64,000 nt of DNA from Shimia_B sp038528385 (GTDB taxonomy: Bacteria; Pseudomonadota; Alphaproteobacteria; Rhodobacterales; Rhodobacteraceae): contig JBCBET010000002.1 in NCBI GenBank assembly GCA_038528385.1, forward strand, positions 62,001-126,000. The letters run 5' to 3'. The notes under the pieces were generated by a model. That model made no database searches, was not told the origin of the DNA, and saw only the letters and a list, made by a program, of their open reading frames with translations. Numbering within the stretch: the first letter of the stretch is position 1; the number at the start of each line of letters is the position of its first letter. Shown in pieces: positions 52,960 to 62,151 of this stretch. The position numbers were made by a program, and so were the translations under genes.

Positions 52960-53073
52960 GGCGCGGCCGTACCGCCGGAGGTCAATCGGCGCAAGCTCCG
53001 GGCCACCTCCGGTTCAAACTCTGGGCATTGCCCGCGCCCATGCCTATCTTGGCGCGGAAAGCCGGGGGCGCGC

Positions 53074-54483
53074 GTGGTATTACAGACAATGGCAGATGGC
53101 GTGGGCCGCGCGCTCGAGACGGTGACCGCGCCGGTGACGGGGCTTTTCGGCGATGCCACGATCCGGCTGGGCGTCACGGGGCTGAGCCGGGCGGGCAAGA
53201 CCGTCTTCATCACCTCCCTCGTGGCCAACCTCCTCGACCGGGGGCGCATGCCGGGGGTGCTGGCCGCGGCCTCGGGCTCGATCCAGCACGCCTATCTCCA
53301 GCCCCAGCCCGACGACACGATCCCCCGCTTCGACTACGAGAGCCACCTCGCGGCCATGACGGGCACCGCGCCGCACTGGCCCGAGAGCACCCGCGCGGTG
53401 AGCGAGCTGCGCCTGTCGCTCCGCATCCAGCCGCGCGGCATGATCGGTGCGCTTTCGGGGCCAAGGACAGTCCATCTCGACATCATCGATTACCCGGGCG
53501 AGTGGCTCCTCGACCTCGCGCTTCTGGACAAGAGCTATGCCGACTGGTCCGCTGAGGTGCTCGCGCGGCTGGAGACGCGCGCCGCCGCCGCCGCGTTCAA
53601 GTCCGCCACGGCAGGGCTCGCGGCGGATACCCCTTACAAAGAGGCCCATGCAAGGACGCTGGCGGAGGCGTTCACGGCCTACCTCCACGCGGCCCGCGCG
53701 GCGGGGTTCTCCGATTGTACGCCGGGGCGGTTCCTCCTGCCCGGGGAGCTCGAGGGCTCCCCTGTGCTCACCTTCGGGCCGCTTGCGGGCAGCGGGGGCC
53801 GCGGCAGCCTCGCGCGCGAGATGGAGCGCCGCTTCGAGGCCTACAAGGCCAAGGTGGTCAAGCCGTTCTTCCGCGCGCATTTCGCCCGCCTCGACCGGCA
53901 GGTCGTGCTCGTGGACGTGCTGGGCTCGATCCATGACGGGCCGAAGGCCGTGGAGGCGCTGCGCCAGACCATGGCCGATATCCTGGGCGCGTTCCGCCCG
54001 GGGCGGAATGCCTGGCTCTCCTCGCTGCTCCTGGGCAAGCGGGTGGAGCGCATCCTCTTTGCCGCCACCAAGGCCGATCACCTCCACCACGGGCAGCATC
54101 CGCGCCTGACGGCGATCATGGAGGCGCTCACGCGGGAGGCGCGAGACCGCGCGCTCTTCAACGGGGCGCTCACCCAGGCGCTGTCCATCGCCGCGCTCCG
54201 CACGACGACGGAGACGGAAGTGAGCCATGACGGCCAGACCCTGCCGGCGGTGGCGGGGCTGACGGAGGCGGGCAAGCGCGCGGCCTTCTACCCCGGGGAG
54301 CTTCCGGCCGATCCCGCGCGCATCCTCAATCCCGCGCGGGAGGCCGCCGGGGCGTGGCCCTTCGGCCGCGTGGAGGTCACCCGTTTCGCCCCGCCGGTGC
54401 AAACCATCGCGCCCGGCGACGGCCCGCCGCATATCCGGCTCGACAAGGCCGCGGAATTCCTTTTCGGAGACCGCCTGAGATGA
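53074..54483 (+). CDS. YcjX-family P-loop NTPase (DUF463)
   Basis: 469 aa from GTG at 53074, or 464 from ATG at 53089; neither has a clear ribosome binding site, and the longer form matches my recollection of family N-termini. The P-loop is GLSRAGKTVFITSLVANLL; IIDYPGEWLLDLALLD gives the Walker B-like region, and AATKADHLHHGQHPRL is the specificity-loop equivalent. Usually linked to membrane stress. Overlaps the YcjF gene by ATGA. Confidence 0.9.
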   Translation: MVLQTMADGVGRALETVTAPVTGLFGDATIRLGVTGLSRAGKTVFITSLVANLLDRGRMPGVLAAASGSIQHAYLQPQPDDTIPRFDYESHLAAMTGTAPHWPESTRAVSELRLSLRIQPRGMIGALSGPRTVHLDIIDYPGEWLLDLALLDKSYADWSAEVLARLETRAAAAAFKSATAGLAADTPYKEAHARTLAEAFTAYLHAARAAGFSDCTPGRFLLPGELEGSPVLTFGPLAGSGGRGSLAREMERRFEAYKAKVVKPFFRAHFARLDRQVVLVDVLGSIHDGPKAVEALRQTMADILGAFRPGRNAWLSSLLLGKRVERILFAATKADHLHHGQHPRLTAIMEALTREARDRALFNGALTQALSIAALRTTTETEVSHDGQTLPAVAGLTEAGKRAAFYPGELPADPARILNPAREAAGAWPFGRVEVTRFAPPVQTIAPGDGPPHIRLDKAAEFLFGDRLR

Positions 54484-55484
54484 CGCAGAACGCCCCCGGT
54501 CCCGGCCCCGTACTCATCGAGCTCGAGGAGACCGCGGAGCGGGCCACGCCCGCCGACGCCCCGCCCATCGAGGACGCGCCCGCCCAGGGCGCCGCCATGC
54601 AGAGCGTGGCGAGCCTCGCCGCGCGGCCCCGCTCCCGGCTCTCGCGCTGGTTCTGGGGGCTTTTGGCAGCCGTCATCGGTTTCTTTCTCTCGCTCTCGGC
54701 CTGGACCGCGCTCACCGCGCTTTTGGAGCGTAATCCCCTCCTCGGGCTCGCGGCCTCCGTCCTGCTCGGGGCTTTCGTGGTCGTGGCGCTCGCCATCGCG
54801 CTCCGCGAAGTCGCGGCGTTCGCGCGGCTGGGCCGGATCGACCGGCTCTCCGTGGCCGCCGAGACCGCGCTCACCGCGGGCGATCTCGCGGGCGCGCGCG
54901 GCGTGCTCAGGGACCTCACCCGCCTCTACCGGCCACGCCCGGAGGCGACCTGGGCGCTCGAGCGGATCCGGGACCGCGAGGCGGAGATGCTCGATGCCGA
55001 CAGCCTGCTCGCGCTGGCCGAACGCGAGCTTCTGAGCCCGCTCGACGCCGCCGCACTCAAGGAGGTCGAGGCCGCCGCGCGGCAGGTGGCCACCGTCACC
55101 GCCCTCGTGCCGCTGGCGCTCGCGGATGTGGTGGCCGCGCTCAGCGCCAATATCCGCATGATCCGCCGCGTGGCCGAGATCTATGGCGGCCGCTCGGGCG
55201 CGTTCGGCGCCTGGCGGCTCACGCGCGCGGTCTTCGGTCATCTCGTGGCCACGGGCGCGCTGGCGGCGGGCGACGACCTCATCGGCTCCATCGCCGGCGG
55301 CTCGATCCTCTCCAAGGTGTCGCGCCGCTTCGGTGAAGGTCTGGTGAATGCCGCCCTCACCGCCCGCGTGGGCGTGGCCGCCATGGAGGTCTGCCGCCCG
55401 CTCGCCTTCCGCGCCGCGCCGCGCCCGGGCGTCACCGCCCTCGTCCGCCGCGCCCTCACCGGGCTTTTCGATTTCAAGGAGTAA
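54480..55484 (+). CDS. YcjF-family inner membrane protein (TIGR01620)
   Basis: 334 aa. After a 60-residue charged cytoplasmic part there are two membrane segments, WFWGLLAAVIGFFLSLSAWTAL and GLAASVLLGAFVVVALAIAL, then a soluble DUF697-like domain with IRMIRRVAEIYGGRSGAFGA. It is the usual partner of YcjX, coupled through ATGA at 54480-54483. Confidence 0.9.
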   Translation: MTQNAPGPGPVLIELEETAERATPADAPPIEDAPAQGAAMQSVASLAARPRSRLSRWFWGLLAAVIGFFLSLSAWTALTALLERNPLLGLAASVLLGAFVVVALAIALREVAAFARLGRIDRLSVAAETALTAGDLAGARGVLRDLTRLYRPRPEATWALERIRDREAEMLDADSLLALAERELLSPLDAAALKEVEAAARQVATVTALVPLALADVVAALSANIRMIRRVAEIYGGRSGAFGAWRLTRAVFGHLVATGALAAGDDLIGSIAGGSILSKVSRRFGEGLVNAALTARVGVAAMEVCRPLAFRAAPRPGVTALVRRALTGLFDFKE

Positions 55485-55490
55485 GTCTGC

Positions 55491-57107
55491 ATGGAATCCC
55501 TCGCCATCGACCTCACCACCTACCAGCGCCGCCCCATCGACCCCGCCCATCTGGAGCGCATGCGCGCCGTGGGCGAGGTGCGCGCACACGGGCAGGGCAC
55601 GATGCTCCAGGAGCTGGGCAAGCCCTATGCGGAGTTTCTCTACGTCGAGGAGGGGGAGGTGGAGGCCGTCCACCCCATCACCGGGGCGCGCTACGGTGGC
55701 GCGACGCTCGGTCCCACGCAGTTCTTCGGCGAGGTGGGGTTCATCAACGATGCCCGCGCCTCCGTCGGGGCGCGCACGGTCGTGGCCTCGCGCATCCTCC
55801 ATGTCCCCCGCGCCGAGATGCTGCGCCTCATGAGCCAGATCCCGGAGCTTTCGGACCTCATCATCACCGTCTTCGCCGCCCGCCGCCGCCGCCAGATCGA
55901 GAGCCAGGACGGCGCGCTCATGCTCATCGGGGCCGACGTGGACCGCAACATCCGCCAGATCGCGGCCTTCGCGGGCCGCAACAAGATCCCCTACCGCTCC
56001 ATCGAGATCGGGTCGGGCGAGGCGGTGGAGCTCTCGGGCACCTGCAGCTTCAACCCGCGCGGGCCCGCGGTGCTCTACGGCGAGAAGAAGCTCATCGAGG
56101 ACCCCACCCCCGCCAAGGTCGCCCAGCTCTTCGGGCTCGACCTGTCGCTCAAGGATCACGAGGAATGCGACGTGCTCATCGTCGGCGCGGGCCCCGCGGG
56201 CACGGCGGCGGGGGTCTATGCGGGCTCCGAGGGGATGAGCGCGCTCGTCCTCGAGGACCAGACCATCGGCGGGCAGGCGGGCACGTCGAGCCGGATCGAG
56301 AATTACATGGGCTTTCCCACCGGCATATCGGGCGCCGACCTCGTCTGGCGCGGCGAGGTGCAGGCGATGAAGTTCGGCACCCGCTTCGCCGTGCCCCGCC
56401 GCGCGGTGAAGGTGGAACGGCACCGCGACATGTTCGACGTGACGCTGGGCGACGGCATGGTGGTGTGCGCCCGCGCCCTCGTGGTGGCCACCGGCGTGCA
56501 ATACCGGCAGCTTCCGATCGCGGGGCTCGAGGACTACGAAGGCGCGGGCATCTACTACGCCGCCACCGAGGTGGAGGCCCGCTACTGCCGCGAGAGCGAC
56601 GCCGTCGTCATCGGCGGCGGCAATTCGGCGGGGCAGGCGGCGATGTACCTGTCGCGCTCCTCCTCCCATGTCCACGTGCTTGTGCGCGGGACGTCGCTGG
56701 CGGCGTCCATGTCCGACTACCTCTCCTCCCGGCTCGAGGCCGATCCCCGCATCACCATCCACTACGGCACGGAGATGACGGAGGTCCACGGGGCGGGCGG
56801 GCACCTCAATGCCATCACCGTGCGCCACAGGGCGGCGGGCACCGCGCGGCGGATCGAGACCTGCGGCACGTTCATAATGGTGGGGGCCGCGCCCAACACC
56901 GCCTGGCTGAGCGGGCTCGTGGCGCTCGACGACAAGGGCTTCGTGAAGACCGGCGCCGATGTCGGCGCGAGCTCCGCCTACGCCACCTCCCATCCCGGCA
57001 TCTTCGCGGTGGGCGACGTGCGCGCGGGCTCGGTCAAGCGGGTGGCGAGCGCGGTGGGCGAGGGCTCCGTGGTGATCAGCCGCGTCTGGGAGTACCTCAA
57101 TCCTTAA
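55491..57107 (+). CDS. cyclic-nucleotide-domain fused thioredoxin-reductase-like flavoprotein without CxxC
   Basis: 538 aa. Residues 1-140 are a cNMP-binding-type domain with FFGEVGFINDARASVGART as the phosphate-binding cassette. From about 225 the protein is thioredoxin reductase-like: VLIVGAGPAGTAAGVYAG, QTIGGQAGTSSRIENYMGF, VVIGGGNSAGQAAMYLS and FAVGDVRAGSVKRVASAVGEG. In place of the redox CxxC it reads YAATEVEARYC, so it cannot act as a classical thioredoxin reductase. Starts 6 bp after the YcjF gene. Possibly a redox sensor or quinone/ferredoxin reductase. Confidence 0.88.
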   Translation: MESLAIDLTTYQRRPIDPAHLERMRAVGEVRAHGQGTMLQELGKPYAEFLYVEEGEVEAVHPITGARYGGATLGPTQFFGEVGFINDARASVGARTVVASRILHVPRAEMLRLMSQIPELSDLIITVFAARRRRQIESQDGALMLIGADVDRNIRQIAAFAGRNKIPYRSIEIGSGEAVELSGTCSFNPRGPAVLYGEKKLIEDPTPAKVAQLFGLDLSLKDHEECDVLIVGAGPAGTAAGVYAGSEGMSALVLEDQTIGGQAGTSSRIENYMGFPTGISGADLVWRGEVQAMKFGTRFAVPRRAVKVERHRDMFDVTLGDGMVVCARALVVATGVQYRQLPIAGLEDYEGAGIYYAATEVEARYCRESDAVVIGGGNSAGQAAMYLSRSSSHVHVLVRGTSLAASMSDYLSSRLEADPRITIHYGTEMTEVHGAGGHLNAITVRHRAAGTARRIETCGTFIMVGAAPNTAWLSGLVALDDKGFVKTGADVGASSAYATSHPGIFAVGDVRAGSVKRVASAVGEGSVVISRVWEYLNP

Positions 57108-57119
57108 CGGACGTTCACG

Positions 57120-57137
57120 AGTTGACAGCTGTCAACT
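57120..57137. promoter_or_regulatory. perfect 18-bp palindrome upstream of ileS
   Basis: Arms AGTTGACAG and CTGTCAACT. It lies 150 bp before the ileS start and just upstream of the candidate promoter. A dimeric regulator site is possible; the factor is not recognised. Confidence 0.5.
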
Positions 57138-57140
57138 TTC

Positions 57141-57169
57141 TTGCCCCCTCCCCGGCACGGGCCTATACA
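57141..57169 (+). promoter_or_regulatory. candidate ileS promoter
   Basis: TTGCCC (57141-57146) and TATACA (57164-57169) with a 17-bp spacer, giving a leader of about 110 nt. The -10 match is good and the -35 partial. Confidence 0.45.
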
Positions 57170-57286
57170 CCGCGACATGGCTCGCGGCGCATCCATACGG
57201 CGAATTACGGGCCCGGCAGGCTGATCCCCAGCCGCCGGGTTACACGCGTTTCACCGAGCCCAATACCCAGATGACGAGCCTCCCCC

Positions 57287-60280
57287 ATGTCTGATTACAA
57301 AGACACGCTGAACCTGCCCGAGACAGACTTTCCCATGCGCGCCGGCCTGCCCAAGCGCGAGCCCGACTGGCTCGCCCGCTGGGCGGAGCTCGGCGTCTAT
57401 GACCGCCTGCGGGAAAAAGAGGGCCGCGCGCCCTTCACGCTCCACGATGGGCCGCCCTACGCCAACGGGCACCTCCATATCGGGCACGCGCTCAACAAGA
57501 CCATCAAGGACATGATCGTCCGCTCCCACCAGATGATGGGCCACGACAGCCGCTACATCCCCGGCTGGGACTGCCACGGCCTGCCCATCGAATGGAAGAT
57601 CGAGGAAGAGTACCGCAAGAAGGGCAAGAACAAGGACGCCGTCCCGATCAACGAATTCCGCGCGGAGTGCAGGAAGTTCGCCGAACACTGGGTCGGCGTG
57701 CAAACCGAGGAATTCCAGCGCCTCGGCGTCACCGGCAACTGGGCCGAGCCGTACCTGACCATGGATTTCCACGCCGAGCGGGTCATCGCCGAGGAGTTCA
57801 TGAAGTTCCTGATGAACGGCACGCTCTACCAGGGCTCGAAACCCGTGATGTGGTCGCCCATGGAGCAGACGGCGCTCGCCGAGGCGGAGGTGGAGTACCA
57901 CGACAAGGACAGTTTCACGATCTGGGTGAAGTTCCGCGTGGGCCCGAAAGTGAGCGCCGGAGAAGACGTCAGCGCGCCCCGCCCCGGGCAAAGACCCGGG
58001 GCCTCCACCCCCGATCTCGATGCTCTGTCGGCGGAGGAGCTTTCGGCCCACGAGCTCGTCAATGCCCACGTCGTCATCTGGACGACGACGCCCTGGACGA
58101 TCCCCTCGAACCGGGGCGTCGTTTACGGGCCCGATATCTCCTACGGCCTCTACGAGGTCCACGACACGCCGGAGGAATGCTGGGCCAAACCGGGCGAGCG
58201 GTATCTCGTGGCCGACAAGCTCGCCGAGGATGTCTTCGCCAAGGCGCGGCTCGACGCGGGCATGTGGCGGCGCATCCGCGATGTCACGCAGGAGGAGCTC
58301 GAAGGCCTCTCCCTCTACCACCCGCTGGCGGGCCAGGACGGTGCGGAGGCCTACTGGGACGCGCCCCGCGATTTCCGTGCCGCGCCCTTCGTCACCGACA
58401 CCGAGGGGACGGGCTTCGTCCACTGCGCGCCGTCCCACGGGATGGAGGAATACGAGCTCTACCGCGACGCGGGCATGCTCCAGGAGGTCATCACCTACAA
58501 CGTCATGGATGACGGCTCCTTCCGCGCGGACCTGCCGTTCTTCGGCGGCAAGTTCATCCTCTCTCGTAAGGGCAAGGAGGGGGACGCCAACACCGCCGTG
58601 ATCGACAAGCTGGCGGAGGTGGGCGGGCTCCTCGCGCGGGGCAAGATCCACCACTCCTACCCCCATTCCTGGCGCTCGAAGGCGCCGGTGATCTACCGCA
58701 ACACGCCGCAATGGTTCGCGGCCATCGACACGCCCGTGGGCGACGGGATGGATCAGCACGGCAAGACCATCCGCGAGCGCGCGCTCACCGAGATCGACCG
58801 CGTGAAATGGACGCCTGCCTCGGGCCGGAACCGCCTCCATTCCATGATGGAGAGCCGCCCCGACTGGGTGCTCTCGCGCCAGCGTGCCTGGGGCGTGCCG
58901 CTCACCTGTTTCACCAAGAAGGGCGCGCTTCCCACGGACGACGATTTCCTCCTCCGCAACGCGGAGGTGAACGCCCGCATCGTGGAGGCGTTCGAGGCCG
59001 AAGGCGCCGATGCCTGGTACGAGGAGGGCGCGAAGGAACGCTTCCTCGGCGGCATCGTGGACCCTGACGCCTACGACCAGGTCATGGACATCCTCGATGT
59101 CTGGTTCGATTCAGGCTCCACCCACGCCTTCACCCTGCGCGACCGCGACGACGGGACCGAGGACGGCATCGCCGACGTCTACATGGAAGGCACCGACCAG
59201 CACCGCGGGTGGTTTCATTCCTCGCTCCTCCAATCGGTGGGCACCACGGGCCGCGCGCCCTACCGCAACGTCGTCACCCACGGCTTCACGCTCGATGAAA
59301 AGGGCCTGAAGATGTCGAAATCCATCGGCAACACCGTGGCCCCCGAGGAGGTGATCAAGCAGTACGGGGCTGACATCCTGCGCCTCTGGGTGGCGCAGGT
59401 GGATTATACCGGCGACATGCGCATCGGGCCGGAGATCCTGAAGGGCGTGGCCGACAGCTACCGCCGGCTGCGCAACACGTTCCGCTACCTGCTGGGCAAC
59501 CGCGTGGCGGGCACGCCGGCGGTGCCGGTGGCCGAGATGCCCGAGCTCGAGCGCTGGGTGCTCCACCGCCTGGCCGAGCTCGATGAACAGGTCCGCGCGG
59601 GCTACGCGGCGTTTGACTTCCAGCGGGTCTTCCAGGCGATCTTCACCTTCGCCACGGTGGAGCTGTCGGCCTTCTACTTCGATGTCCGGAAGGACGCGCT
59701 TTATTGCGACGGTGCCACGCCGCGCCGGGCGGCGGCGCGCCACGTGCTCGATCTGATCCTGGCGCGGCTCAACACCTGGCTCGCGCCGGTGCTCGTTTTC
59801 ACCATGGAGGAGGTCTGGCTGGAGCGGTCGGGCGGGGAGGGCTCGATCCACCTCGAGGACATCCCCGAAACGCCGGCCGCATGGCGCGACGACGCGCTGG
59901 CCGCGAAATGGGCGACCGTGCGCCGCGCGCGCCGCGTCGTCACCGGAGCGCTCGAGGTGGAGCGGCGGGAGAAGACCATCGGATCGAGCCTCGAGGCCGC
60001 GCCGGTCGTCTACGTCGACGCGGCCACGGCGGAGATCTTGCGGAGCGTCGACTTCGCCGATGTCTGCATCACGTCCGCCATCGAGATCGTGGCAGGCGAC
60101 GCGCCCGAGGGCGCCTTCACCATGTCCGAAGTGCCGGGCGTGGCGGTCGTCTTCCAGAAGGCGCAGGGCGGCAAGTGCCAGCGCTCCTGGCGGATCACGC
60201 CGGAGGTGGGCCAGTACGAGCCGCGCGACGTGTGCAAGCGCTGCTCGGAGGCGCTGGCCGAATTGGCCATCGCCGGCTGA
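57287..60280 (+). CDS. ileS: isoleucyl-tRNA synthetase
   Basis: 997 aa. The HIGH motif is in ANGHLHIGHALNK (about residues 62-65) and KMSKS is at 675-679 in LKMSKSIGNTVAPEE; the C-terminal zinc cysteines are in QGGKCQRSW and CKRCSEAL. It charges tRNA-Ile. Residues about 224-266, at the edge of the editing domain just before VIWTTTPWTIPSN, are longer than I expect, and part of this stretch is encoded by the palindromic element at 57981-58002 (APRPGQRPGAS). Confidence 0.96.
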   Translation: MSDYKDTLNLPETDFPMRAGLPKREPDWLARWAELGVYDRLREKEGRAPFTLHDGPPYANGHLHIGHALNKTIKDMIVRSHQMMGHDSRYIPGWDCHGLPIEWKIEEEYRKKGKNKDAVPINEFRAECRKFAEHWVGVQTEEFQRLGVTGNWAEPYLTMDFHAERVIAEEFMKFLMNGTLYQGSKPVMWSPMEQTALAEAEVEYHDKDSFTIWVKFRVGPKVSAGEDVSAPRPGQRPGASTPDLDALSAEELSAHELVNAHVVIWTTTPWTIPSNRGVVYGPDISYGLYEVHDTPEECWAKPGERYLVADKLAEDVFAKARLDAGMWRRIRDVTQEELEGLSLYHPLAGQDGAEAYWDAPRDFRAAPFVTDTEGTGFVHCAPSHGMEEYELYRDAGMLQEVITYNVMDDGSFRADLPFFGGKFILSRKGKEGDANTAVIDKLAEVGGLLARGKIHHSYPHSWRSKAPVIYRNTPQWFAAIDTPVGDGMDQHGKTIRERALTEIDRVKWTPASGRNRLHSMMESRPDWVLSRQRAWGVPLTCFTKKGALPTDDDFLLRNAEVNARIVEAFEAEGADAWYEEGAKERFLGGIVDPDAYDQVMDILDVWFDSGSTHAFTLRDRDDGTEDGIADVYMEGTDQHRGWFHSSLLQSVGTTGRAPYRNVVTHGFTLDEKGLKMSKSIGNTVAPEEVIKQYGADILRLWVAQVDYTGDMRIGPEILKGVADSYRRLRNTFRYLLGNRVAGTPAVPVAEMPELERWVLHRLAELDEQVRAGYAAFDFQRVFQAIFTFATVELSAFYFDVRKDALYCDGATPRRAAARHVLDLILARLNTWLAPVLVFTMEEVWLERSGGEGSIHLEDIPETPAAWRDDALAAKWATVRRARRVVTGALEVERREKTIGSSLEAAPVVYVDAATAEILRSVDFADVCITSAIEIVAGDAPEGAFTMSEVPGVAVVFQKAQGGKCQRSWRITPEVGQYEPRDVCKRCSEALAELAIAG
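57981..58002 (+). repeat. palindromic element inserted in frame in ileS
   Basis: Arms GCCCCGGG and CCCGGGGC around CAAAGA. Similar GC-palindromes are common between genes in Rhodobacterales and Rhizobiales (from memory). Here it is translated, as PGQRPGA. Confidence 0.6.
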
Positions 60281-60282
60281 GC

Positions 60283-60507
60283 ATGGTACCCGATGAGGTG
60301 ATCCGCGCCGCCCTCCGAGACATGGCGGCGGCGCGGGCACCGAGGACGTTCTGCCCCTCGGAGGTGGCGCGCGCCGTAGCGGGCGATTGGCGCCCGCTCA
60401 TGGCGCGCGTGCGGACGCTCGCCAAGGAGGAAGGGCTCGTGGCCACCCAGAAGGGGAGGGTCGTCGATCCCGTGGCCGCAAAAGGCCCGATCAGGCTCTC
60501 TCGGTGA
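60283..60507 (+). CDS. DUF3253 family small protein
   Basis: 74 aa (MVPDEVIRAALRDMAAARAP). FCPSEVARAV, DWRPLMARVRTLA and GLVATQKGRVVDP fit the DUF3253 winged-helix-like domain. Role unknown. It starts 2 bp after ileS and overlaps by 17 bp the end of pcs on the other strand. Confidence 0.8.
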   Translation: MVPDEVIRAALRDMAAARAPRTFCPSEVARAVAGDWRPLMARVRTLAKEEGLVATQKGRVVDPVAAKGPIRLSR

Positions 60508-61180
60508 GCTGCTGCGCCGCGCCGGCAAGGAGCAGGTAGGCGGTCGTCACCAGAAGCCCCGCCTGCGCGATCCCCACCACCTCGAAATTGCCCCAGGCCG
60601 CCCAGGCCGCGAAGCCCGTCCAGGCGAAGGCCACGGGAAGCGTCACCCCCCGCCAGCGCTTCGTCCGCACGGGGTGGACGAACTTCACCGGCACGAACAT
60701 CGCCGCCGCCAGCGCCACGGTGATCGCCAGCGTCACCCAGTGATTGGGCTCGACGGCGAAGATCACCAGGATCGCCATGTTCCAGCAGCCGGGGAAGCCG
60801 GAGAACGAGTTATCCTTCGTCTTCATCCGCGTGTCGCAGAAATAGAGTGCGGAGGTGAAGGTGATGACGATGAGCACCGCCCAGCCCGTCCAGCCCGCCA
60901 TGAGCCCCGAAGTGTAGAGCGCGTAGGCGGGAATGAAGACGTAAGTCAGGTAGTCGATGATGAGATCGAGGAGGACGCCGTCGAACTGCGCAGCGTGGGT
61001 CTTGACGTCGTATTTGCGCGCCAGCGGCCCGTCGATGCCGTCCACGACGAAGGCCACCACGAGCCACAGAAACATCATGTCCCACTTTCCCGCGGTCGCC
61101 TCGAGCATGGCGAGCATGGCGAAGACGGCGCCGGTGGCTGTGAGGAGATGAACGCTGAGGGCCTTGGCAGCGGCTGTCAT
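60491..61180 (-). CDS. pcs: phosphatidylcholine synthase (CDP-alcohol phosphatidyltransferase)
   Basis: 229 aa with several membrane segments. The CDP-alcohol phosphatidyltransferase motif is VDGIDGPLARKYD and then G-VLL-D-LII-D in QFDGVLLDLIIDYL; YFCDTRMKTKDNSFSGFPGCWN is typical of bacterial Pcs. It joins choline directly to CDP-diacylglycerol in the inner membrane. It shares choline demand with betBA. Another CDP-alcohol transferase is possible but less likely. Confidence 0.88.
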   Translation of the reverse strand: MTAAAKALSVHLLTATGAVFAMLAMLEATAGKWDMMFLWLVVAFVVDGIDGPLARKYDVKTHAAQFDGVLLDLIIDYLTYVFIPAYALYTSGLMAGWTGWAVLIVITFTSALYFCDTRMKTKDNSFSGFPGCWNMAILVIFAVEPNHWVTLAITVALAAAMFVPVKFVHPVRTKRWRGVTLPVAFAWTGFAAWAAWGNFEVVGIAQAGLLVTTAYLLLAGAAQQLTERA

Positions 61181-61217
61181 GAAACTGTCATGACCCAAGG
61201 CCGCGCGGCCCGCAACC

Positions 61218-62144
61218 CTAGCGCGCGGCGCGAGGATGGGCGGCGGCATAGACCTCCAGGAGCCGCGCGGTATCGACGGCGGTATAGGCCTGCGTGGTGG
61301 AGAGCGAGGCATGGCCCAGAAGCTCCTGGATCGTGCGCAGATCGCCGCCCGCCGACAAAAGATGCGTGGCGAAGGAATGGCGCAGCGCATGGGGCGTGGC
61401 CGTGGCCGGCAGCCCGAGCTGCAGGCGCACCGCCTCCATGGCGCGCTGGATCTGCCGGGGACCGAGCGCGCCGCCGCGCACCCCGCGAAAGAGCGGGGCG
61501 TCCTCGGAGAGCGCGAAGGGGCAGACCGCCGCGTAGCGTGCCACTGCCTCCCGCGCGACGGGCAAGACGGGCACGAGCCGCTCCTTGCCGCCCTTGCCCA
61601 GGATACGCAGCGTGTCGGGCAGGGGATGGGCCGCGCCGCGGAGCGAGAGCGCCTCCGAGATGCGCAGCCCGCAGCCATAAAGGAGCGTCACCACCGCCAC
61701 GTCGCGCGCCGCGATCCAGGGCTCGCTTGCATTGGCCTCCACCGCCGAGATCACCTGTTTCGCGGCGTCCGCCGCCAGGGGGCGCGGCAGCTTCTTCTGG
61801 AATTTGGGCGAGCGCACGGAGAGGACGGCGGTGGGCTCGAACCCCTCGCGCTCCGCCAGCCAGCGATAGAAGGACTTCACCGCCGACAGCGCGCGGGCGA
61901 GCGACCGCGCCCCGATCCCGCGCCGCCGCTCAAAGCTCATCCAGGCGCGCATGTCCGAGATCGTGAGCCGGGCCAGCGCCGCGAGCCCCTCCGCGCCGCC
62001 ATGGTGCCCGGCCATGAAGGCGAGGAACCCGCGGACATCGTGGCCATAGGCCTCGATCGTGTTGGGAGAGGCGCCCTTCAGGGCCTTTTCCCGCGCGAGC
62101 CACGCCTCGAGCGCGTCGCGCAGCTGAGGCGAGACGAGGCTCAC
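61218..62144 (-). CDS. xerC: tyrosine recombinase XerC
   Basis: 308 aa, GTG start at 62144 following the DUF484 stop by 7 bp. The catalytic set is complete: arginine in GCGLRISEALSL, lysine in LGKGGKERLVPV, HxxR in PHALRHSFATHLL, histidine in LLGHASLSTT and tyrosine in QAYTAVD. The N-terminal SAM-like core-binding domain covers residues 1-95. It resolves chromosome dimers at dif. The DUF484-xerC order is the usual one in many proteobacteria. Confidence 0.93.
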   Translation of the reverse strand: MSLVSPQLRDALEAWLAREKALKGASPNTIEAYGHDVRGFLAFMAGHHGGAEGLAALARLTISDMRAWMSFERRRGIGARSLARALSAVKSFYRWLAEREGFEPTAVLSVRSPKFQKKLPRPLAADAAKQVISAVEANASEPWIAARDVAVVTLLYGCGLRISEALSLRGAAHPLPDTLRILGKGGKERLVPVLPVAREAVARYAAVCPFALSEDAPLFRGVRGGALGPRQIQRAMEAVRLQLGLPATATPHALRHSFATHLLSAGGDLRTIQELLGHASLSTTQAYTAVDTARLLEVYAAAHPRAAR

Positions 62145-62151
62145 GCCGCCC

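Noticed and set aside
54288..56993. 901-codon minus-strand open frame opposite the YcjF and flavoprotein genes
   Set aside because: Antisense shadow across two well-supported genes.
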